This document shows, in pieces, positions 1 through 9,616 of a DNA stretch of 64,000 bases. Position numbers and translations under genes: made by a program. The stretch is from a virus. Under the pieces are notes generated by a model, which made no database searches, had not been told where the DNA came from, and saw only the letters and a program-made list of their open reading frames with translations. Positions within the stretch are counted from its first letter, which is position 1; each line of letters begins with the position of its first letter. The stretch is from the IMG/VR virus record IMGVR_UViG_3300002144_000477, positions 62,001 through 126,000 of that record. One strand, given 5' to 3'.

Positions 1-562
1 GAAAATGCCCTGTAAACACACTGTCAAACCCTACCAAGTCACGGTCCGGTTTAATTTCGCCTAAATCGGGCATTTGTACCATGGCATTCATGAAATAGCC
101 AGGCAGCTCAAAGTGACCAAAGCAATATGTGCCGCCTAGCTTAGCCAGTCGTTTATGATCGTCGCCAACAAGCCAAGGAGCGATGACAACATCACCGTCG
201 CAAAACCAATCGTTGCATATTTGTACGTTCGGTAAATGTTTCGCCCACTCTACAGACTGTATATCACGCTTATCGCGATAATATAAATCATGGTTACCTG
301 GGATAAAATAAACACGGTCAAAGTTTGCATTTAGATGCTCCAGTGCTTTGAGACTATAACTTAATGTTACGATATTAATACTAGCACGATTATTGTGCCA
401 GTCGCCTAAGAATAGTGCAGTGTCGCAGCCTTCTTCTTTTGCTTTAGCAGTTGCCCACTTAACAAAGTTAAGACAATCTTCGTTATGGAGCTGACTGTTT
501 GACTTCAATCCGAAATGGATATCAGTAAAGACGGCGGCTTTATTAAACAGGCGGTTACTCAT
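1..562 (-). CDS. 47: gp47-like recombination endonuclease subunit (SbcD/Mre11 family), partial
   Basis: The 187 visible residues form the N-terminal part of a calcineurin-type metallophosphoesterase; the gene runs off the left edge, so its C-terminus is missing. Metal-binding motifs appear in the family order: DIH near residues 14-16, GDWHN near 60, GNHD near 92, and GHF near 148. T4 gp47 is the nuclease subunit that works with the ATPase gp46 in DNA end resection and recombination-dependent replication. The gene starts just after gp55, an arrangement also found in T4, which supports gp47 over a generic phosphatase. The ATG at 562 follows the gp55 stop by six bases with only a weak GAG upstream, so translational coupling is likely (inference). 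Confidence 0.85.
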   Translation of the reverse strand, partial: MSNRLFNKAAVFTDIHFGLKSNSQLHNEDCLNFVKWATAKAKEEGCDTALFLGDWHNNRASINIVTLSYSLKALEHLNANFDRVYFIPGNHDLYYRDKRDIQSVEWAKHLPNVQICNDWFCDGDVVIAPWLVGDDHKRLAKLGGTYCFGHFELPGYFMNAMVQMPDLGEIKPDRDLVGFDSVFTGHF

Positions 563-568
563 ACTACG

Positions 569-1468
569 TTACTCTGATGCTGGGTTGTTGTAATCTGGGT
601 TGAACTCACGCGACATTTCGTTTGCAGCCTGTCGCGTATAACTAGGACTCAGACCATTGGCCTCTAAGATATCATCACGCAAACTTTGACTTTTCTTTTC
701 TGTTAGTAGTACGCGAGTAAACGAATTTGTTACTGCCGCGGTATAATAAGCAAACGGGTTTTGCGATTTACTTTCGTCGAATTGCAATCCAATTTGGCTA
801 AGTTGCAGTAGCGCAGTGCTACGCATTTCGTCGTTGTAAGTGTAACCACGCCAGTTACTTCTAGTTGCATATCGCTCAACTAGCTTCATATACATTCGTG
901 CAAGGGTGTTTGTGACCTGTCCGTGCTCTTGGCAAAACTCTCCGGTATCAAGCTCGCCTTTCCAATGGCTTTTGCCAACAATAACTAGTTCGGAGTTTTC
1001 GTTAAACACATAGTGGTAAAACGGTGGAAATTTCAACCGCACATACTTTGTTTTTGCGTCAGGATCAACCTCGTCTTCGACGGTCAATGAATCTTCATCG
1101 TCGATAGTAAACTGAACACCTACTTCTTTGTTAGACTTTGGTTTCTTTTTAACTGTCTCTTGTGGGATATGTTCCCGCTCTGTGATTCGGAATACTACAT
1201 CTTTAGCGTCAATATCTTCCAATGGAATGTCGAACTCGCTAAGTTTGCGTTTTTCACCATCTTTAGTTGCTTCCTCATGTGCTAATTTTGCAAGGCGATC
1301 AGCACGATTCTGTCGTGCTTCAAGTATAGTAGTTTCGTTGACATCATCAAGCGATGCTAAGATAATGTCGTAATCTTTGTACTTTTGGTCGGTGTACTTG
1401 CAGTACGTATTTTTACTTTTATGGATTTCCTTTAGGATATCCTTGTTATTTAGATAGTTATGACGCAT
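569..1468 (-). CDS. 55: gp55-like late-transcription sigma factor
   Basis: T4 gp55 is a small divergent sigma factor that directs host RNA polymerase to late promoters. Two gp55 signatures are visible. The N-terminus (NYLNNKDILKEI, residues 4-15) matches the T4 gp55 start. A region-2-like block at about 205-260 contains NWRGYTYNDEM and QNPFAYYTAAVTNSF. The protein has 299 residues against about 185 in T4. The extra length is a charged segment of about 160 residues between the two signatures, absent from T4. The ATG has AAGGA upstream, and a TATAAT hexamer lies at 1493-1488 without a convincing -35. GATAAATA octamers elsewhere in the window are its expected targets. Confidence 0.85.
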   Translation of the reverse strand: MRHNYLNNKDILKEIHKSKNTYCKYTDQKYKDYDIILASLDDVNETTILEARQNRADRLAKLAHEEATKDGEKRKLSEFDIPLEDIDAKDVVFRITEREHIPQETVKKKPKSNKEVGVQFTIDDEDSLTVEDEVDPDAKTKYVRLKFPPFYHYVFNENSELVIVGKSHWKGELDTGEFCQEHGQVTNTLARMYMKLVERYATRSNWRGYTYNDEMRSTALLQLSQIGLQFDESKSQNPFAYYTAAVTNSFTRVLLTEKKSQSLRDDILEANGLSPSYTRQAANEMSREFNPDYNNPASE

Positions 1469-1511
1469 ATTAGAAGTATCCTTTTAGATTATAATACCAG
1501 TTATTTTACAC

Positions 1512-1519
1512 GATAAATA
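1512..1519 (+). promoter_or_regulatory. Late promoter octamer GATAAATA before the tail tube gene
   Basis: GATAAATA differs at one base from the T4 late consensus TATAAATA. It lies 29 nt before the ATG at 1549, with AAGGA between them. It sits in the divergent gap after the gp55 start and opens the structural block. Confidence 0.7.
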
Positions 1520-1548
1520 CTACAATTGCAAGAAGGAAGATAACCAAA

Positions 1549-2445
1549 ATGCCTACAATTTTTAAAAATGGTATCATTAAAAACGCAGACGGATCGAATG
1601 CCGGACAATGGGTATCCGATGAGGAATATGCGGCTATGACTGCCCCTAAGGTAAATCAAGGCCCACCGCCAAACATGGATCAAATTGCTAATATTATGCA
1701 ACCGTTTGCACCTGGGCTAGCAAAACTAATGAGAGCGCAGTCTGGCGTAGCTGGTGCCTCCGGTGGAGCAAATGCTGAACCACCTGCAACCCAAACGCTA
1801 GGGTTTAATGCTGGGTCAGACCCAGCTGCGAATGATTGGCGTGTCCGAATTTCGTTATCTCCTCAGGCAACATATTTGTACAACGATCCTGCCAATGCTG
1901 GTATTATGGCACCGTTGTTTAACAATCCCGAAGGACACCGCGGGGTTATTTTCCCAAACAACCCGGCAATTAGTCTTACGCATACTGCAAGATACAATAA
2001 TACTAAGCTAACACATAGTAATTATGACGCAGTGTTTTATGAAGGATCAGAAGTTAGTTCGATCTCAATCGACGGCGAGTTCACTGTGCAGACACAGAAT
2101 GAAGCGAAGTACTTACTTGCGGCTGTGTACTTTTTCCGCTCTGCTACTAAAATGTGGTTCGGCAAGAGTGCAAGAGCAGGCATGCCGCCACCGATTGTAT
2201 TTTTAGACGGATACGGCGATCATTACTTCCCGCATGTTCCATGTGTAATTACATCGTTCCAGCATGCTATGCCTAACGATGTTGACTATATTGCAACAAC
2301 CGCTGACTCAGTTAGTACTAGAATACCAACGTTAAGCACTATTCAACTGTCGCTACAACCGATATATAGTCGCCGTAAAATTTATAACGATTTTAATCTT
2401 GACGATTTTGCAGCCGGGCGATTGATAACGAAAGGATTCATTTAA
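1549..2445 (+). CDS. Baseplate tail tube protein, gp54/gp48-like
   Basis: Probably the protein that caps the baseplate hub and starts tail tube polymerisation. The N-terminal 90 residues are low-complexity and Ala/Gly/Pro-rich. The remainder is a beta-rich domain with EVSSISIDGEFTVQ, an AAVYFFRSATKMWFG stretch and an MPNDVDYI segment near the end, a pattern I associate with gp54/gp48-type tube initiators of T4-like phages. The length (298) is near T4 gp54 (about 320). The start has AAGGA 11 nt upstream and follows a late promoter. Its stop overlaps the gp53 start by one base. I cannot separate gp48 from gp54 by eye. Confidence 0.65.
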   Translation: MPTIFKNGIIKNADGSNAGQWVSDEEYAAMTAPKVNQGPPPNMDQIANIMQPFAPGLAKLMRAQSGVAGASGGANAEPPATQTLGFNAGSDPAANDWRVRISLSPQATYLYNDPANAGIMAPLFNNPEGHRGVIFPNNPAISLTHTARYNNTKLTHSNYDAVFYEGSEVSSISIDGEFTVQTQNEAKYLLAAVYFFRSATKMWFGKSARAGMPPPIVFLDGYGDHYFPHVPCVITSFQHAMPNDVDYIATTADSVSTRIPTLSTIQLSLQPIYSRRKIYNDFNLDDFAAGRLITKGFI

Positions 2446-2753
2446 TGGCTACTAAACACGAGTATCATCCAACTAGTCCATACTACACTACGGAAACGTT
2501 TGGTGACTTCTTAGACTTACTAAATTTTAGACCAATTACTAAACGACCCGACGATATTGACTATGTAATTGAAAAAGCCTATGCTTATAGACCGCAGGCT
2601 CTAGCGTTTGATTTGTATGGCGACACTAGGCTCTGGTGGGTGTTTGCAGCCAGGAACCCAAATAAACTCAAAGATCCATTATTTGATTTTGTGTCAGGGT
2701 TAACTATTAAGATCCCGTATAAGCAAACATTAATCGACGATTTAGGACTATAA
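2445..2753 (+). CDS. 53: Baseplate wedge protein gp53
   Basis: Short gp53 family member (102 residues against about 196 in T4). Family features are visible: YRPQALAFDLYG followed by TRLWWVFAARNPN, then DPLFDFVSG and an IPY end, which form the LysM-like core of gp53. In T4 this protein helps join wedges around the hub. Its ATG overlaps the previous stop by one base (TAATG), indicating coupled translation, and the hub gene follows after three bases. It lacks the C-terminal extension of T4 gp53. Confidence 0.85.
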   Translation: MATKHEYHPTSPYYTTETFGDFLDLLNFRPITKRPDDIDYVIEKAYAYRPQALAFDLYGDTRLWWVFAARNPNKLKDPLFDFVSGLTIKIPYKQTLIDDLGL

Positions 2754-2756
2754 TAC

Positions 2757-5700
2757 ATGGCTGATAATGACCGCGACCTCTCGGACCAGGAATATAATCT
2801 ATTAAATGCAGAAGCAGACTTGCTTGCTCAACGTGCGGCATTAGATAAACGCGAGCAAGCATTACTAAGCGGGCGCGGCACAATCACTGATGCACAAGCC
2901 GAGCAGTTAGAGCTCGAGCGGAGTAAAATTAACAACCAGATAAAAAGTGTTGTTGCAGAAAGAACTGAAGTAGAGCAAAAACTAGATGCTGCTTATCCAG
3001 CAGTTAAACCTAACTCAGCCTGGTCCAACGCCAATGACGATGATGACGATGATGACGATGACGATGCTGATTTCTACGGCAACCGAGATAATGCATCTTC
3101 TGCAAATAACAACGCAAAAGTCCAGGCATTAACTAATAAAAAGATAAGCACACAAGAAACTTCAACGACAACAACGACCGGCGGCGGCGTAACTACTGTC
3201 GGTTACAACGAAGCCGAACTAGATGCGTATATCGATAAAAGATCGGCGGCGCAACAGGCAGACAGAGCTGAACAAAAGCGTGTTAACGACGCATATTTAC
3301 AATCTCAAGGTTTAGCTGACGCACCAGCAGGCGAAAGATTACGAGCAATATCTAAGGCAAAACGAGACGGTGCGATTCCAGAAGTATCAACTGCCACAGA
3401 CGAGTTTGAAGCAAACAACTCTAAGCCAGTTGCTGTAACTACTCGCGAAGAGGGAGAAGCAGTTGCTCAGGAAAAAGTTACAAACAACGAGACTGCTAAT
3501 AGCAACACTGCTGCTGGGTCGTTGCAGCCAACTAACTCAGAGTCTGGTACTGCTATAAAAACAGATGAAGATGAAGATGACAACCCAGGCGAAGAACTCG
3601 ACGATGAAGAACTTGCTGAACTAGAGGAAGGCATAGACCGTAACGAAAATTCTAATAGTGGTAATACCGGCGATCCGGTAGTTGAAACGGACAAGGCAGG
3701 AGTAGTAGTTGCGACTGAATCCGACACTGAGGGCAAAGGCGATCAAGCCGGGGATGAGATTACCGAAGCCGACAAAGCTATTGCAGCTGACGAAGTTCCG
3801 GTACCAGTAATAGATACTAAAGTAGTTTATCAATTCCCTAAGGCAACGTCAAGTCCTCAAGTAACGTTACCAAATGAAGTAACTGAGTTTACTAGTAGTG
3901 CAAATATATTGCACAATTATGCATCGTATACCTACCGTATAACATTGTATATGCTTAGTGTTCACGATTATAAAGTTATATCCGACACACCGCATTTATG
4001 GAAGCCAAGCAACGCAATTGTAAGTGGTGCTGGTAAGCACGACTTAGTTAGTGCGCACAGGCACCCAGAATTTAAAGATGATTTTTATTTTCAGGAACTA
4101 TCTATCCAGACTATGGTTGGATTAAATGCCAAGAGCAAAGCAAGTAATGCACTTGATTTAAACTTTTCCCTAATAGAGCCCTACGGTATTACATTCTTGG
4201 ACAGATTAGTTGCTGCCAGCAGATATTTTGGCAGTAAGAATTATCTAGATATGCCGTACCTGTTACAGATCGAGTTTTACGGCCAAACCGACTCGGGTGT
4301 AGCAGACTTTCAACCAATACCAAATACTACAAAGAGAATTCCTATTCGCTTACTTGGGATGGATATTGATGTTACTAGTCAAGGTGCAACATATAAAATA
4401 TCAGCAAGTCCTTACAACCATACCGCGTTTGACGAAAAGATAGCAGTTACTAGTGTTAACTTGCAAGTGACTGCTGGAGACGTTGGCGGATTTTTTAGAA
4501 GTAAAGACAGTTCCGAAATGGATAAAACGCTAGCAAATCGTGCTCGCGCAACTAACGCACTTAAAGCATTAGCTAAGATAAACCCAGAAGAAGCAAGAGA
4601 AGCAAAAGAAAAGTATGCTAAACAACTAAAGGCACCTATTAGAATCGAAACATATCCAGCAGGATTAAATTCCTGGTTTAATTACATGGTAACTGAAAAT
4701 GCAAGGGTGCATGCTGATAAGATACTGTTTAACATACATCCAGACATTGCTATATCAAAAATAGTACGGCCATCAAAAAATGCACATACTACAACTAAGA
4801 TGGCGCAAGCTGGTACAAAAGAAGGTGCGGCATTGTCACGCAATAACGGTGCTGGTCCAGACTTCAATGAAAAAGGCTTTATAATTAACGCCGGAACTAG
4901 TATCCTTAAAGTAATTGACATGGTTATTCGTAATAGCGAGTATATTAGTAATCAAATTAAAGATCCGGCAACTAGTGTTGATGCACAAAAAATGTCACCG
5001 GAGGAATTCGCTAAGGCATTAAACAAACCATTTAAATGGTACAAGGTAATACCTAGTGTGGAGCTAGGTGAGTTCGACGAAAAAGCAAATCGATACTCTA
5101 AGATAATAACGTATCATGTTCTGCCGCACGAAGTAGCAGATACTAAGCATCCGTATGGTCCTAGGAAAAAACCGACTCGGTTCCACAAAGCATACAGTTA
5201 CTTTTATACTGGCGCCAACCACGACATCATAGATTTCAAGATTGAATTCAACGCATTGTATTATAATGTTGTCAGTATAAATCGTGCAAACTCGCAAACA
5301 TCAACGGTTTCGCCTGGTAAAACTGAACAACGAAATAGCAAAATTGTAAATCCCAGTGGCGGCAAGAATGCAGTATTCGGACAACATTACGAGTTCACAG
5401 CTGGTGACCAATCAGGGCAAGGGTTAGATATGGATTCTAGCAGTACTACTAAGACTGTTAACGACATCCAGCACAATTTATATCAAAATAGCAAAGCAGA
5501 TATGCTGAGTTTAACTATGCAAATCATTGGTGATCCTGATTATATTAAACAAGACGACGTGTATATCAACCCAAGGCAGAAAGATTACGAAGATAAAACG
5601 TCCGGCGACAAAATAAACGGCGGTAGCTTAGTTTATGACAAAGGCGAAGTATATGCCTTGGTTAGATTTAAATCACCGACTGACATTGATGAAACGACAG

Positions 5701-6860
5701 GCTTAATCAGGACCGACGGCAGATACGTAGACACAGCGTTTACTGGACTGTACCGAGTCATGGGAGTTAAGAACACATTTAGACAAGGTACGTTTAAGCA
5801 AGATATTGATCTAATTAGAATATTGGACCACGATGTTAACTTAGCACTAGGTAATACAGTACCGACAGAACGTCAGGTTAAAGCGTCAATAAAACGTAAC
5901 CTTCCGATTATTCCAGCTAGCCAAGCTGGTGTCAATTTAGGCAAACAGCCAGACATTACATCAGCAACACTTCCGCAATTAGATAAATTTGGAAACGATG
6001 TAGCAGGTGCAGTAACTCAAGGAGTTGAGGAAATAACCAACGCAGCCAACGCATCCAATGGCCTAATGTCGAGAGTGGGCGGTGCAATGGCTGCGTTGAA
6101 TGGAGTTAACCAAATTACAGCGGCACTAAGCGGCGGCGGATTGGGTAGTTTGCCTGGAATTGTAGATGGAGTAGGACAGTTAGGCAGCGGATTAAATTCG
6201 TTAACAAATGGCCTAGCTGGTGTTTCTAATGCATTGCCAGGCAGTGTTAACGAATTAACCGGAGGTGTTGGTGCAGGGTTCCCAAGTCTCGATGCGTTTG
6301 GCGGAGCAGGAGATATTGTGCAGTCGGGTGCGTCAACATTAAAGCAATTTGCAATGGGCACAGGTATAACTGGAGCAAACCCAGACTTAACAGCAATAGC
6401 GGCCTTAGGGGACGAGATTGACATTGCAGGATTACAGTCTGAATTAAGAGAACCTATATCAGAAGTAGCTGCACCTCCAGTTATACTCGGGGGTTTCGCT
6501 CCAGTCTCGAGTAGTTTGTTAACAGCCGCCGCAAAAGCTAAACAAACAGTGTCTCAGTTAGCTGATAAAGCTGGCATAACGCTACCTAGTATGCCAGATA
6601 TTCAAAATGTAAGCACGGTGCTCAATGATGCAATTAATGCCGCAGGATTTGATGTAGCAAGTTTGGACGGTGCTGTTAGCAATGGAGTTAATTTAGGAGC
6701 CCTACGTGATATTGGTGCAAATGCTACATCACTGGATTCCAAAATGTCAGGTTTTGTCAATGGGGCGCTAAACGATCCTAATGCCCCGCCGTATACAGGT
6801 GATGATCCAATTGTGCGAGCACGACTAGGATTACCACCAATCCCAACTGACTTTACATAA
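2757..6860 (+). CDS. Large baseplate hub protein (gp27/late-control-D-like, inferred)
   Basis: A 1367-residue protein between gp53 and the gp5 spike, the place expected for the hub. Residues 1-80 look coiled-coil. Residues 94-105 are almost all Asp, and an acidic low-complexity linker continues to about 350. A folded section from about 358 to 1080 has hub-like signals: DMPYLLQIEFYGQTD, IPIRLLGMDIDV, YKISASPYNHTAF and a late LTMQIIGDPDYIKQDDV, the kind of segment seen in gp27/gpD proteins just before spike attachment. The last 250 residues are rich in Gly, Ala, Leu and Asn. T4 gp27 is only about 390 residues, so this is a much enlarged version. The hub assignment is inference from motifs and position. 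Confidence 0.6.
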   Translation: MADNDRDLSDQEYNLLNAEADLLAQRAALDKREQALLSGRGTITDAQAEQLELERSKINNQIKSVVAERTEVEQKLDAAYPAVKPNSAWSNANDDDDDDDDDDADFYGNRDNASSANNNAKVQALTNKKISTQETSTTTTTGGGVTTVGYNEAELDAYIDKRSAAQQADRAEQKRVNDAYLQSQGLADAPAGERLRAISKAKRDGAIPEVSTATDEFEANNSKPVAVTTREEGEAVAQEKVTNNETANSNTAAGSLQPTNSESGTAIKTDEDEDDNPGEELDDEELAELEEGIDRNENSNSGNTGDPVVETDKAGVVVATESDTEGKGDQAGDEITEADKAIAADEVPVPVIDTKVVYQFPKATSSPQVTLPNEVTEFTSSANILHNYASYTYRITLYMLSVHDYKVISDTPHLWKPSNAIVSGAGKHDLVSAHRHPEFKDDFYFQELSIQTMVGLNAKSKASNALDLNFSLIEPYGITFLDRLVAASRYFGSKNYLDMPYLLQIEFYGQTDSGVADFQPIPNTTKRIPIRLLGMDIDVTSQGATYKISASPYNHTAFDEKIAVTSVNLQVTAGDVGGFFRSKDSSEMDKTLANRARATNALKALAKINPEEAREAKEKYAKQLKAPIRIETYPAGLNSWFNYMVTENARVHADKILFNIHPDIAISKIVRPSKNAHTTTKMAQAGTKEGAALSRNNGAGPDFNEKGFIINAGTSILKVIDMVIRNSEYISNQIKDPATSVDAQKMSPEEFAKALNKPFKWYKVIPSVELGEFDEKANRYSKIITYHVLPHEVADTKHPYGPRKKPTRFHKAYSYFYTGANHDIIDFKIEFNALYYNVVSINRANSQTSTVSPGKTEQRNSKIVNPSGGKNAVFGQHYEFTAGDQSGQGLDMDSSSTTKTVNDIQHNLYQNSKADMLSLTMQIIGDPDYIKQDDVYINPRQKDYEDKTSGDKINGGSLVYDKGEVYALVRFKSPTDIDETTGLIRTDGRYVDTAFTGLYRVMGVKNTFRQGTFKQDIDLIRILDHDVNLALGNTVPTERQVKASIKRNLPIIPASQAGVNLGKQPDITSATLPQLDKFGNDVAGAVTQGVEEITNAANASNGLMSRVGGAMAALNGVNQITAALSGGGLGSLPGIVDGVGQLGSGLNSLTNGLAGVSNALPGSVNELTGGVGAGFPSLDAFGGAGDIVQSGASTLKQFAMGTGITGANPDLTAIAALGDEIDIAGLQSELREPISEVAAPPVILGGFAPVSSSLLTAAAKAKQTVSQLADKAGITLPSMPDIQNVSTVLNDAINAAGFDVASLDGAVSNGVNLGALRDIGANATSLDSKMSGFVNGALNDPNAPPYTGDDPIVRARLGLPPIPTDFT

Positions 6861-6891
6861 TTAACACCGACATAAAAAGGTAATTAACAGT

Positions 6892-9159
6892 ATGGCAATT
6901 AGCAGACGAACTGGCGGTAACCGAATTCCGGATTGGGCCGATCAAACAAAAACTGGCGGACAGGTCCTTGACTCTGGACCATACGTTGGTGTGATTAAAA
7001 ACAACTTGGATCCGACCCGCAGTGGTCGTTTACAAGTTTACATTCCAAATTTAGGCGGCGACGAAAACGAAATACAAAATTGGCGTACAGTTGTTTACGC
7101 TAGTCCGTTCTTCGGGTCAACGTTTCAACCCGAAGCAACTGAGATAACAAGTCACGATAAGGTTCATCACACATACGGAATGTGGGCTATCCCGCCCGAC
7201 ATTGGCAACGAAGTACTTTGTACATTTATAAGCGGCGACCCAGGAAAGGGTTACTGGTTTGCATGCGTTAATAAACACCTGTCACATAACCAGTTACCAG
7301 CCAATGGCGCATTTGGTATTCAAAATAAAGACACTGTTGTTAGTACACTTGTTAAGAATAGTTTAAATCGTGGCGGAATTTTACCCAGCGGCGAGTTTAA
7401 TGAAAACAAGACTGACAACGTTAGCGATAGTTACTTAACAGTTCCTCGTAGTGTGCATGAATATCAAGCCGAGATAGTTATTAACCAAGGTCTGGATTTA
7501 GATTCTACCAGAGGAGCTATTAGTAGTAGTAGCCAACGTGAAACACCTAGCCAAGTATTCGGAATTAGCACTCCAGGGCGTCCAACAGCAGATCCAACAA
7601 TCGATCCTGAGTATACGCAAAAGCTCAATGAAGGTCGCATAACCGAAGAAGATTATGCTATTAGGCAGCGCAGAGGCGGCCATAGTTTTGTAATGGACGA
7701 TGGTGACATCAATGGTAACGACCAGCTAGTACGCATAAGGTCGAGCGCTGGACACCAAATACTAATGAGCGATGATAATAAGTTTATACAAATTATCAAC
7801 GGTAACGGCAGTGTTTGGATGGAAATGACAGGTGACGGGCATTTAATGATGTACAGCTATGGCGGTATGCATTTTAGGACCGAAGGGGAAATGAATTTTC
7901 ATGCTGATAGTAACATTAATTTTAATGCCGGTGGGAAGTTTAACGTTCATGCCGCAGCCGATATAAATTTCGACAGTGCAAATAATTTAACTATTAAAGC
8001 AAATAGCACTATTACACAATACGCTGGCACTGTTAAAATTGGAGCCGGCGGCAATCTTGTTATGAATGCTGCAAGTAAGATTGATGTAACTGCATCTAGT
8101 AGTTTAAATCTATGGGGAAGTAGATTAGATTTAAATTCTGCCCCTGGAGCTAAAATTAGTAATCCAGGTAGTTTAAAAAAGTTCTTTCATACAGACGTTA
8201 CACGCCCATCATTGGCAGAACCATGGACTGAAAAGCCTAGAGCTACTACTAGCATTAACAGCATTGTACCAGCACACGAGCCGTGGACTAGACAAACAGG
8301 CGAAGCAGTTACTGATACTAGTTTTGTGGTTGGCCAGAACTTAGAAGCAACAGCAGCAAGTAGATCTGTTAATGTAGCAACTGCGTTTGCTTCAACAGGC
8401 GGGACTATTGCTGGTGGTTACCCTGGCCCTACAACTGCGGTAAACCAAACTTCGACAGCAGCAAGTAGTGCGTCGGGGTTTAATACTCCCATTGGCGGCG
8501 GTGCCGCAAGCGGTAAACCAGCTACTGGAAGCACACAAACTACCAGTACTGGAAATAACACTGGGCCTGACAGTGCTAATGGTCAACCTATTAAAAACGG
8601 CATTAGCAAAAGTGACTTATCCCGTCCGGATGCTCCTCCAGTTACTAAAGCAATTCCGCCATTGAGTGCAGAGCAAGCACAAGCACTAAAAACTCAAATT
8701 GCTAAAAGTGAGAGCGGATTTGATTACGGTGCAACTAACCAGTTTAATTACTTAGGTCGATACCAAGTTGGCGGCGCAGTGTTACAAGATCAAGGGTTAC
8801 TCCGACCGGAGTACGTTAAGAAATACGGTAATAGAGCTGCCCAGCACCCTGAAGCGTGGACAGCAAAAGCACATAGTATGGGAATTACAAGCCAGGCAGA
8901 TTTCCTTAAAAACGGTGCAGTTCAGGAGCAAGTAATGGATAACCTATTGGCATCTAATGCTAAAACACTATCGCGAATAGGCGGCATACGCCCAGGCGAC
9001 GACCCTGCTACGGCCGCCGGAATGCTACAAACTGCACACTTGCTAGGTGCCGGTGGCGCAAAGAATTGGCGCAACGGTGGTGGTGGCGCAGATGCAAATG
9101 GCACCACTGGTATCGCCTACTTCAACAAAGGTCGTGGTGCTATCGAAGCACTGGCATAA
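6892..9159 (+). CDS. 5: Cell-puncturing spike protein, gp5-like, with C-terminal lytic domain
   Basis: Central spike of 755 residues. Residues about 28-135 form the gp5 OB-fold (YVGVIKNNLDPTRSGRLQVY, later GNEVLCTFISGDPGKGYWF). Residues about 265-425 form the beta-helical spike, with repeats such as GGKFNVHAAADINFDSANN. A Ser/Thr/Gly-rich linker follows. The last 165 residues look like a lysozyme or transglycosylase-like domain (AKSESGFDYGATN, YLGRYQVGG, with a Glu near residue 605 as candidate catalyst). In T4 the lysozyme domain lies between the OB-fold and the helix; here it is after the helix. The gene follows the hub gene, and the start is preceded by AAAGG. Confidence 0.8.
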   Translation: MAISRRTGGNRIPDWADQTKTGGQVLDSGPYVGVIKNNLDPTRSGRLQVYIPNLGGDENEIQNWRTVVYASPFFGSTFQPEATEITSHDKVHHTYGMWAIPPDIGNEVLCTFISGDPGKGYWFACVNKHLSHNQLPANGAFGIQNKDTVVSTLVKNSLNRGGILPSGEFNENKTDNVSDSYLTVPRSVHEYQAEIVINQGLDLDSTRGAISSSSQRETPSQVFGISTPGRPTADPTIDPEYTQKLNEGRITEEDYAIRQRRGGHSFVMDDGDINGNDQLVRIRSSAGHQILMSDDNKFIQIINGNGSVWMEMTGDGHLMMYSYGGMHFRTEGEMNFHADSNINFNAGGKFNVHAAADINFDSANNLTIKANSTITQYAGTVKIGAGGNLVMNAASKIDVTASSSLNLWGSRLDLNSAPGAKISNPGSLKKFFHTDVTRPSLAEPWTEKPRATTSINSIVPAHEPWTRQTGEAVTDTSFVVGQNLEATAASRSVNVATAFASTGGTIAGGYPGPTTAVNQTSTAASSASGFNTPIGGGAASGKPATGSTQTTSTGNNTGPDSANGQPIKNGISKSDLSRPDAPPVTKAIPPLSAEQAQALKTQIAKSESGFDYGATNQFNYLGRYQVGGAVLQDQGLLRPEYVKKYGNRAAQHPEAWTAKAHSMGITSQADFLKNGAVQEQVMDNLLASNAKTLSRIGGIRPGDDPATAAGMLQTAHLLGAGGAKNWRNGGGGADANGTTGIAYFNKGRGAIEALA

Positions 9160-9183
9160 TTTTTTTACGGTAAATAATATACT

Positions 9184-9558
9184 ATGGCACGATACAGAGG
9201 TTTTAGCACTATTGGAAGATATAAGAAGTTTAGAGCGGTTGACGTAGATTTAATTAAACAGGATCTACTAAATCACTTTAACATTCGTCGCGGCGAAAAA
9301 CTAATGAATCCAACCTTCGGGACTATTATTTGGAATTGTTTGTTTGAGCCGTTTACTCCGGAAATTAGGCAAACGATAATCGACGATGTTGCCCGTATAG
9401 TTAACTACGACCCACGAACAAATGCAATAAATGTTATAGTCGACGAATACGATCTAGGACTACAAATAGAAATTGAGCTAGAATATGTTGGTGCTAACAA
9501 GCAAGACAGTCTGGTAGTAATGTTTGATCGAGATGCAGGACTAGCGCAACAATCTTAA
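9184..9558 (+). CDS. 25: Baseplate wedge protein gp25
   Basis: GPW/gp25 family, 124 residues against 132 in T4. The conserved core is clear: RRGEKLMNPTFGTIIW then LFEPFTPEIRQTII, followed by a short beta-rich tail. gp25 is the sheath-anchoring wedge component found in nearly all contractile injection machines and binds gp6. It lies between the spike gene and gp6, the usual cluster. A GGTAAATA sequence at 9169-9176 is too near the ATG to act as its late promoter. Confidence 0.9.
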   Translation: MARYRGFSTIGRYKKFRAVDVDLIKQDLLNHFNIRRGEKLMNPTFGTIIWNCLFEPFTPEIRQTIIDDVARIVNYDPRTNAINVIVDEYDLGLQIEIELEYVGANKQDSLVVMFDRDAGLAQQS

Positions 9559-9578
9559 TAATAGCCGTTTTTTACACT

Positions 9579-9586
9579 GATAAATA
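9579..9586 (+). promoter_or_regulatory. Late promoter octamer GATAAATA before gp6
   Basis: GATAAATA lies 30 nt before the gp6 ATG at 9617, the same spacing as the octamer at 1512. It is in a short intergenic gap after gp25, so gp6 and the giant gp7 gene probably have their own late transcript. Confidence 0.7.
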
Positions 9587-9616
9587 ATAGAATAAAGTTA
9601 TTTAGGTGTGTAAAAC

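Noticed and set aside
1488-1493. TATAAT as a sigma70 promoter for gp55
   Set aside because: The hexamer is perfect but the -35 position has no resemblance to TTGACA; not listed as a promoter.
6017-6424. 135-residue minus-strand frame inside the hub gene
   Set aside because: Proline/alanine-rich mirror of the Gly/Ala-rich hub C-terminus.
9169-9176. GGTAAATA as a late promoter for gp25
   Set aside because: Only 7 bases separate it from the ATG, so the transcript would start almost on the codon; spacing differs from the five good octamers.
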